A DNA stretch of 64,000 bases, taken from assembly GCF_008727875.1 (NCBI RefSeq), contig NZ_VTWS01000009.1, forward strand, positions 62,001 to 126,000, in the 5' to 3' direction. Shown piece after piece: positions 58,487 through 64,000 of this stretch. The translations under genes were made by a program, and so were the position numbers. The notes beneath the pieces are model-generated. The model was not told the origin of the DNA, ran no database searches, and was given only the letters and a program-made list of their open reading frames with translations. Source of the DNA: Larkinella humicola (GTDB lineage Bacteria > Bacteroidota > Bacteroidia > Cytophagales > Spirosomataceae). The number at the start of each line of letters is the position of its first letter. Positions within the stretch are counted from its first letter, which is position 1.

Positions 58487-60802
58487 TCATTCCACCACCA
58501 CCTCATCCACCGACACCGCCGTCGGCAACCCTTCCCTTGGCAACCCCGCCGGAGCTGCTCCGGCATTTTTGGCTTTGATGCGCACATACCGCGCCCGGGC
58601 GGTTTTGAAATCGGCCACCACCGGCAACATGCCCCACGATCCTTCAAGCGGATATTTGACAGGCTGGCTGATCGCGTCCTTGTAGGTCGTGCCATCCTGA
58701 GATAACCCGATTTCGACAGCAGAAGGCGGAAAATCATTGTACGAAATACGCTTCAGGAAGTTGGCCGACACTTTGGTTACGGGCCGCACCTCGCCGAGAT
58801 CGATCGTCACCTCCAGATCTTCGCCGGTTATGCTCACCCATTCCGACTTGTTGCGGGGGCTCTGGGCCACCTGTCCATCGGTCAGTTTTTTCTTCGTCGG
58901 GTCGGCTTTTTCGGCAGCGGTATTGGCGTAGGTATACGGTTTTCCTTTCGCCCGGTGAATGTAAAACGTTTCCTCAAATTTGGCTCCGGCGGTTGTCACG
59001 GCTTTGATCGTCGTTGTTTTTTTCAGCGCAATCGGCATCGTGTATTCGGTCGAGGTCGTGGACGGTTGTTTGCCGTTGGTCGTGTAGTAAATCTTGCTGT
59101 CGGAATCAAGCTTTTCCAGCCGAACCTGCAACTGGTCGGCGTCGGTAAACTGCGTCACGGCGCGCACATCGAGCAGTCGTTTGGAATAGTTGACATTCAG
59201 GTAATTCAGGCGTTTCAGGTGTTCCTTCAGGCGCATCGCAAAATCCTCGAAATTGCGCGGTCCCTTTGGCATCCAGCCGATTTCGGCCAGCGCCGACGCC
59301 CGCGGAAAAACCATGTACTCCACGTGCTGCGTCGTCGGAATGTATTCGGTCCAGACGTTGCCCTGCACCCCCAGAATGTATTTTTGCTGGTCGGGCGTCA
59401 GTTCGGCGGGCGTCGGCTCGTAGCTGTACACTTTTTCGATGGGCAAATATCCGCCACCCGCCAACGGTTCCTGCGCCGGATTGCCCTGATACTGATCCAG
59501 ATAGCAGAACTCGCCGGGCGTCATCACCACATTGTGTTTCTGTTTGGCGGCTTCAATTCCGCCTTCCGTCCCGCGCCAGCTCATCACCGTTGCGTTGGGA
59601 GCCAGACCCCCTTCCAGAATTTCGTCCCAGCCAATGATAGCCCGGCCTTTCGAGTTCACAAACTTTTCGATGCGCTGAATGAAATAGCTCTGCAACTCGT
59701 GTTCGTCTTTGAGCTTCAGTTTTTTGATCAGATCCTGGCAGAATGCACTCGCTTTCCAGGCGTCTTTCGGGCATTCGTCTCCGCCGATGTGAATGTATTT
59801 GCCGGGAAACAGCGCCATCACTTCCGTCAACACATGCTGCAAAAACACGAACGTTGGCTCATTGGGGCAGTAGACGTCTTTGAAAATGCCCCAGCGTGTC
59901 GCCACCTCGTATTTTTTGGCCGCATCGCACGAAAATTCGGGATAGGAAGCCAGAGCCGCCAGCGCGTGGCCCGGCATTTCAATTTCGGGAACAATCGTCA
60001 CGTGCCGGGCGGCCGCATACCGAACCACCTCCTTGATCTGTTCCTGCGTATAAAAACCGCCGTATTCTTTTCCATCGTACTGAAACGGGTAGTTTTCGGC
60101 ATTGTGACCCACCACAGTTTCCTTGCGTTTGGAACCAACTTGCGTCAGTTTGGGGTATTTTTTAATCTCGATCCGCCAGCCCTGGTCGTCGGTCAAATGC
60201 CAGTGGAAGGTGTTGAGTTTGTGCATCGCCATCAGGTCGATAAACCGCTTGACGAACGACACGGGCATGAAATGTCGACTAACATCGAGCATCAGCCCCC
60301 GGTAGCCGTAGCGGGGCCGGTCGAGAAGCTGGCAGGCCGGAATGGTCCAGGCCACGTTGTCGACTTTTGCGGGGCTGAAAACCGCCGTCGGCAGAAGTTG
60401 CAGGAGCGTTTGTACGGCGTAGAAATAGCCCTTGGGCGTTTCGGCTTCCACCACAATCCGTTCCGGTTTCACGTTCAGCACATAGCCTTCCGGGCCACAG
60501 CGACCGGCTTTATGCGTCTGAAAAACAATGTGCTTTCCTTTCGCCAGGGCGGGTGTTGCCGACGCCACCGCAACCTGAAAACCGCTGGCGGTTTTCAGTT
60601 GACCGGCCAGCGTTTGGGCGGCTGCCCGCTGCCCCGCGTCTTTGGCGGCAATGACGATGCGTGTAGCGGGCGAAACCGTAAAGTGGCCGTCGCTACCCGC
60701 AAACTGGGCCGGAAAAGGAAGCAGGTTGTAAGCGTTGTCGGATTGGGCAATCAGGGAAAACGAAAGCGTAAGACAGACCAGGAAGGCAACAAGGTGTTTC
60801 AT
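58487..60802 (-). CDS. Glycoside hydrolase family 20 beta-N-acetylhexosaminidase
   Basis: A 771-residue secreted enzyme. A signal peptide (MKHLVAFLVCLTLSFSLIAQ) is followed by the GH20b domain (about 30-150), the GH20 catalytic barrel (about 155-500) with WHLTDDQGWRIEIKKYP and the catalytic Asp-Glu pair in HIGGDECPKDAW, then a chitobiase C-terminal-like domain (KIYYTTNGKQPSTTSTEYT) and an F5/8-type carbohydrate-binding domain at the end. It removes terminal GlcNAc/GalNAc from chitin oligomers or glycoproteins by substrate-assisted catalysis. Start 60802 gives the signal peptide. A -7 box lies 28 bases upstream. Confidence 0.94.
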   Translation of the reverse strand: MKHLVAFLVCLTLSFSLIAQSDNAYNLLPFPAQFAGSDGHFTVSPATRIVIAAKDAGQRAAAQTLAGQLKTASGFQVAVASATPALAKGKHIVFQTHKAGRCGPEGYVLNVKPERIVVEAETPKGYFYAVQTLLQLLPTAVFSPAKVDNVAWTIPACQLLDRPRYGYRGLMLDVSRHFMPVSFVKRFIDLMAMHKLNTFHWHLTDDQGWRIEIKKYPKLTQVGSKRKETVVGHNAENYPFQYDGKEYGGFYTQEQIKEVVRYAAARHVTIVPEIEMPGHALAALASYPEFSCDAAKKYEVATRWGIFKDVYCPNEPTFVFLQHVLTEVMALFPGKYIHIGGDECPKDAWKASAFCQDLIKKLKLKDEHELQSYFIQRIEKFVNSKGRAIIGWDEILEGGLAPNATVMSWRGTEGGIEAAKQKHNVVMTPGEFCYLDQYQGNPAQEPLAGGGYLPIEKVYSYEPTPAELTPDQQKYILGVQGNVWTEYIPTTQHVEYMVFPRASALAEIGWMPKGPRNFEDFAMRLKEHLKRLNYLNVNYSKRLLDVRAVTQFTDADQLQVRLEKLDSDSKIYYTTNGKQPSTTSTEYTMPIALKKTTTIKAVTTAGAKFEETFYIHRAKGKPYTYANTAAEKADPTKKKLTDGQVAQSPRNKSEWVSITGEDLEVTIDLGEVRPVTKVSANFLKRISYNDFPPSAVEIGLSQDGTTYKDAISQPVKYPLEGSWGMLPVVADFKTARARYVRIKAKNAGAAPAGLPREGLPTAVSVDEVVVE

Positions 60803-60829
60803 GAAGAACGGACGGTGGTTGGCAAAATT

Positions 60830-60837
60830 CAAAGGTA
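60830..60837 (-). promoter_or_regulatory. Bacteroidota -7 box (TACCTTTG) for the GH20 gene
   Basis: On the minus strand TACCTTTG matches TAnnTTTG fully, 28 bases before the ATG; the same octamer serves the dioxygenase gene at 4092. Confidence 0.45.
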
Positions 60838-60879
60838 GGCAAAAAGGGATTTCTCCCTTCCAGATTCATAGCGAACGGC

Positions 60880-63800
60880 TCAAACGGGTTCCTGAAGCGT
60901 CAGTGGCAGTCGAATCACAACCTGCGTTCCGGCCGGTTCGCCGTCGTCATTCCATTTGTCGATGATTTTTGCTCCCGCTTCTTTTCCGCTGCGCTGCTGA
61001 ATCAGTTGCAGTCGTTCCTCCGTCACTTTCAGGCCGACGCTCTGGTGCGACGAGGTCGCGTGGCTTTTGAGGGATGCGGCTTTTTGCCGACCCACCCCAT
61101 CGTCGTCCACCATGCACTCCAGGTGTTCACCGACGGGTTTGATGCAAACCCGGATGGAGCCCCGGCTTTTTTTGTGGGCCATGCCGTGCAGAATCGCGTT
61201 TTCAATGTAGGGCTGAATAATCATCGGCGGAATGGAAACCCGCTCCTGGTCCAGCGACGGATCGGTTTCAATCGAAAAATCGAACTGGTGGCCAAACCGC
61301 AGTTGTTCCAGTTCCAGATACAGTTGAAGCTGTTCGGTTTCGCTGGCCAGCGTCACCCATTCCTGCCGCGAATTGCCCAGAATCAGCCGCATCAGCCGGG
61401 CAAATTTGACCAGATATTTATCCGCATTGTCACTGTCGTTTTGCAGCACAAAAAGCCGGACGGCATTCAGCGAATTGTACAGGAAGTGGGGGTTCATCTG
61501 CGAGCGCAGCGCCTTCATTTCCGAGGTGGCAATCCGTTCCCGCAGTTCGCTTTTCTCCTGTTGCTCCTTCGCCACCCGGCGGTTGCGCCACTGGGCAATG
61601 AAAACCACGAGGGCAATGAGCGCACCGATGGCCGAGAGCCGAAACCACCAGGTTTCCCAGAAGGGCGTCCGGATCATCACCCGCATCCGGTAACCCTCCC
61701 GGTTCCAGATGCCGTCGTTGTTGGCCGCAATGACGTGCAGCACATAGTCGCCGGAAGGCACATTGGTGTAGCTGGCAAACGGACGGTTTCCGGTCTGGTT
61801 CCAGCGTTCCTCGAAGCCTTCGAGCCGGTAGGCATACCGGTTGGCGCCGGGGTTGTCGAAATTCAGGGCCGCGATTTCAAAACTGAACTGATTCTGGTCG
61901 TAATCGAGACCGATGTCCGGCGGATTGGCCGAAATGTTCCGCAAGTACTCCCGCCCGTTGACTTTGAAGGAAGTCAGATACACCGGCGGCACAAAGCGAT
62001 TGATCCGAACCCGGCCGGGCTGAATGTAGACCAGCCCCCGCATGGCGCCGAAGTAAAGCCGTCCTTTCGAATCACGCTCGCTCGACCCCGACTCAAATTC
62101 GGTCATCGGCAGGCCGTCGGCTTCATCGAAGGGAATAAAACGAAGCTGACGAATATCGGTCACCGCCACCCCGTTGGAAGTACTGATCCAGAGCGTATCG
62201 CCAGTTAGTCGCAGGCCGGCAATGTCGCTGTTGGGCAGGCCGTGGCGGGTCGTAAAGACATCGAAGCGTTTGGTTTGTTCGTCGAGCCGGGCCAGGCCAT
62301 TGTCCGTGCTGATCCAGAGCTTTCCGGTTTCATCTTCGGCAAAATCCGTTACTCCTTCGTCGGGCAAACTGTGGGGATCTTCTTCGCGGTGGACGTACTG
62401 ATCCAGCAGTTTCAGGTCAGGGCTGATTTTAAAAACCGGCCCTAAACCGCCTACCCACAAATTGCCGAAGCGATCGAGATAAAGTGTGTTGTAGTTCTTT
62501 CCGGGCAGTTTCCGGATGCGTTCGTCGTTGAACTGGTTGCTAAAGGTACGGGTGCGGGGGTCATAAATCGTCAATTTCTCGTTCGTACCGATGTATACCC
62601 GGTTATCCCGCCCCTGAATGACGGAAAAGACCTGATTGCCGGCCACAAAATCGCGTCGTTTGGGGTTAAAAACCGGGTAGTCGGCCGGATCGTCGGCGGA
62701 TGGCAGGCAAGGAATGTGTTCAAACCGCTGCGTTACCGTATCCAGTCGGCTCAGGCCCGTAAACTGCCCCACCCACACGTCCCCGTTGCGGTCGGCCAGG
62801 GCCGAATACGTCAGGTTGTTCCGGAGGCTGGCCGGATCCTGCGGGTCATGCCGGTAGACCCGATAGGATTGTCTTTGCGGATCGATCATCGTCAGGCCGT
62901 CGCGGGTAGCGATCCAGAGACGGTCTTTCAGATCAAACGAAAGCGAGGCCGCATCCAGCCCCAGGGTTGAAACGGGGTGGTAGCCAACGTCGTCGAAAAG
63001 AGAGCGAAACTTGTCAACTTTGGGGTTAAACCAACTCACCCCGGCGTCGTCGGAACCAACCCAAATGATGCCCGCCCGGTCTTCGAACAAGGTTTTTAAT
63101 GAATTTGAAACGAGACTTCGGGGGTTATTTTCGTCGTTCTTGTAACCTAAAAACCGGTTTTTAGTCGCATCATACCGGTACAGTCCTTCCCCTGCCGTGC
63201 AGATCCAGACGGTTTCGTTCCGGGTAATCAGGATCGACGCAATGCCCTGGCTTACGCGGATGGGCAAATTCCGAAACTGGCCGGTGGCCGGATCCAGAAT
63301 TGCAACCCGCCCTTTTTTAGTACCCACATACATCGCCCCCGAACGCGGATGCCGGGCCAGCGACAACACATAATCATCCGGCAAAGAGGTGGGAATCGAC
63401 TCCGCATGGCGAAAGGTCCGGAATTGCTTCGTTTGCCGGTTATACGCATAGAGTCCGGCCTGGGTAGCAATCCAGAGGGTGGGGCCATCGGCCAGCAGAT
63501 ACCGGATCGAATTGGCGGTTGGGCGGTCGGTAGAGTCGGACGGAACGGTGAGCAAACTGGCTTTTTCCGTAACCGGATCGAAGCGTACGATTCCGCCGTT
63601 GGTTCCCAACCACAGCACGCCATCGGTGCTTTGTGCCGCCGTCCGGACGAAGTTACAGCCGTCGCCCAAAGCCGTGAAATAAAACCGTTTGACGGCCTGC
63701 GTTTGTGGGTCGATGCGGTTCAATCCCTTTTGAGCGCCGATCCACAGGATGCCGTCCCGCGCCTTAAAAACGGAGCGGACAATGCGGTGGGAAAGCGATT

Positions 63801-64000
63801 GGGGGTTTCCGATCTGGGGGGCATAATTGATGCAACGCAGTCCGTCGAAGCGGGTGACGCCGTTCACCGTCCCGATCCAGATAAACCCCAGATCATCCTG
63901 TGCAATAGACGATGTAAAATTTGTGGCCAGCCCCTGGCGCAGTGATAAGCGTTGAAACGACAGCGTGGGAGACTGGGCCAGCACCTTCAAACTGAGCAGC
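60880..64000 (-). CDS. Propeller-sensor LytS-type histidine kinase, 5' end outside window
   Basis: About 1040 visible residues; the frame is still open at the right edge, where LLSLKVLAQ looks like the end of a signal peptide, so the true start lies beyond base 64000. Periplasmic two-component-regulator propeller repeats (DDLGFIWIGTVNGVTRFDG and many similar) are followed by a Y_Y_Y domain (about 700-765), a membrane helix (WWFRLSAIGALIALVVFIAQW), a His_kinase domain (LRSQMNPHFLYNSLNAVRLF) and an HATPase (IIQPYIENAILHGM, DDDGVGR). Unlike the hybrid regulator at 33649 it ends without receiver or HTH. A LytTR partner would be expected elsewhere. Confidence 0.92.
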   Translation of the reverse strand, partial: LLSLKVLAQSPTLSFQRLSLRQGLATNFTSSIAQDDLGFIWIGTVNGVTRFDGLRCINYAPQIGNPQSLSHRIVRSVFKARDGILWIGAQKGLNRIDPQTQAVKRFYFTALGDGCNFVRTAAQSTDGVLWLGTNGGIVRFDPVTEKASLLTVPSDSTDRPTANSIRYLLADGPTLWIATQAGLYAYNRQTKQFRTFRHAESIPTSLPDDYVLSLARHPRSGAMYVGTKKGRVAILDPATGQFRNLPIRVSQGIASILITRNETVWICTAGEGLYRYDATKNRFLGYKNDENNPRSLVSNSLKTLFEDRAGIIWVGSDDAGVSWFNPKVDKFRSLFDDVGYHPVSTLGLDAASLSFDLKDRLWIATRDGLTMIDPQRQSYRVYRHDPQDPASLRNNLTYSALADRNGDVWVGQFTGLSRLDTVTQRFEHIPCLPSADDPADYPVFNPKRRDFVAGNQVFSVIQGRDNRVYIGTNEKLTIYDPRTRTFSNQFNDERIRKLPGKNYNTLYLDRFGNLWVGGLGPVFKISPDLKLLDQYVHREEDPHSLPDEGVTDFAEDETGKLWISTDNGLARLDEQTKRFDVFTTRHGLPNSDIAGLRLTGDTLWISTSNGVAVTDIRQLRFIPFDEADGLPMTEFESGSSERDSKGRLYFGAMRGLVYIQPGRVRINRFVPPVYLTSFKVNGREYLRNISANPPDIGLDYDQNQFSFEIAALNFDNPGANRYAYRLEGFEERWNQTGNRPFASYTNVPSGDYVLHVIAANNDGIWNREGYRMRVMIRTPFWETWWFRLSAIGALIALVVFIAQWRNRRVAKEQQEKSELRERIATSEMKALRSQMNPHFLYNSLNAVRLFVLQNDSDNADKYLVKFARLMRLILGNSRQEWVTLASETEQLQLYLELEQLRFGHQFDFSIETDPSLDQERVSIPPMIIQPYIENAILHGMAHKKSRGSIRVCIKPVGEHLECMVDDDGVGRQKAASLKSHATSSHQSVGLKVTEERLQLIQQRSGKEAGAKIIDKWNDDGEPAGTQVVIRLPLTLQEPV

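Noticed and set aside
58955-60838. Long plus-strand open frame of 627 codons opposite the GH20 gene
   Set aside because: It is antisense to a well-supported enzyme, is rich in His/Arg/Phe as expected of a mirror frame in GC-rich DNA, and matches no family.
61006-62208. Plus-strand open frame of 400 codons opposite the propeller kinase
   Set aside because: Antisense shadow; the minus-strand frame has clear kinase and propeller motifs.
1-64000. Prophage, integron, integrative element, rRNA or tRNA genes
   Set aside because: No integrase, phage structural genes, cloverleaf or rRNA-like stretch was recognised on either strand.

Overview
The window looks like a chromosomal segment of a Bacteroidota bacterium of the order Cytophagales, most like the Spirosoma/Larkinella group. 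The support is: long hybrid two-component regulators with beta-propeller sensors, a type IX secretion C-terminal sorting domain, imelysin/DUF4856 lipoproteins next to a TonB receptor, tandem FtsX permeases with a cytosolic prefix domain, ECF sigma factors paired with beta-barrel proteins, and promoter boxes of the Bacteroidota type TAnnTTTG. Base composition is moderately GC-rich. I saw no rRNA, tRNA, insertion sequence, prophage or CRISPR array.

Layout. 1-3.1 kb: a coupled DUF1611 protein, enolase-family epimerase and amino acid permease (probable D-glutamate or cell-wall peptide use). 3.1-7.7 kb: an AraC regulator divergent from a phytanoyl-CoA dioxygenase family enzyme, then an MscS channel. 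7.8-19.2 kb: four tandem FtsX/MacB-type permeases (minus strand) led by a PadR regulator, with AT-rich palindromes between the genes. 19.5-21 kb: a GH125 alpha-mannosidase. 21-27.4 kb: a four-gene minus-strand operon (DUF4856 lipoprotein, imelysin-like lipoprotein, full-length vitamin K-dependent gamma-carboxylase homolog, TonB receptor). 27.5-31 kb: two small secreted proteins, an ECF sigma factor and a membrane-anchored beta-barrel protein. 31-38.5 kb: a LytS-type kinase, a double-thioredoxin protein, a 1.37-kb-residue one-protein two-component regulator and a cupin. 38.5-43.5 kb: a large secreted beta-helix adhesin-like protein and an MFS transporter. 43.7-45 kb: a broken DUF1016 nuclease gene and a KdgF-like cupin. 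45.3-49.8 kb: a PAS kinase facing a heme oxygenase / response regulator / bacteriophytochrome operon (a red-light sensor with its own chromophore synthesis). 50-54 kb: a GH16 glucanase and a LytS/LytTR operon with two envelope proteins. 54-57.4 kb: a metallo-beta-lactamase-fold protein and two PhoD-like phosphatases sharing 532 identical bases. 57.5-64 kb: a DUF1338 enzyme, a GH20 hexosaminidase and a propeller sensor kinase that runs off the right edge.

Themes. The segment is rich in glycan-degrading secreted enzymes (GH125, GH16, GH20) and in sensors. The most unusual structural signal is the density of long inverted repeats of at least six sequence families. Most sit in intergenic gaps at gene 3' ends. 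One family lies inside two unrelated reading frames, where it encodes the same peptide in the same frame, much like Rickettsia palindromic elements. The most interesting protein-level signal is the gamma-carboxylase homolog embedded in the imelysin/TonB operon.
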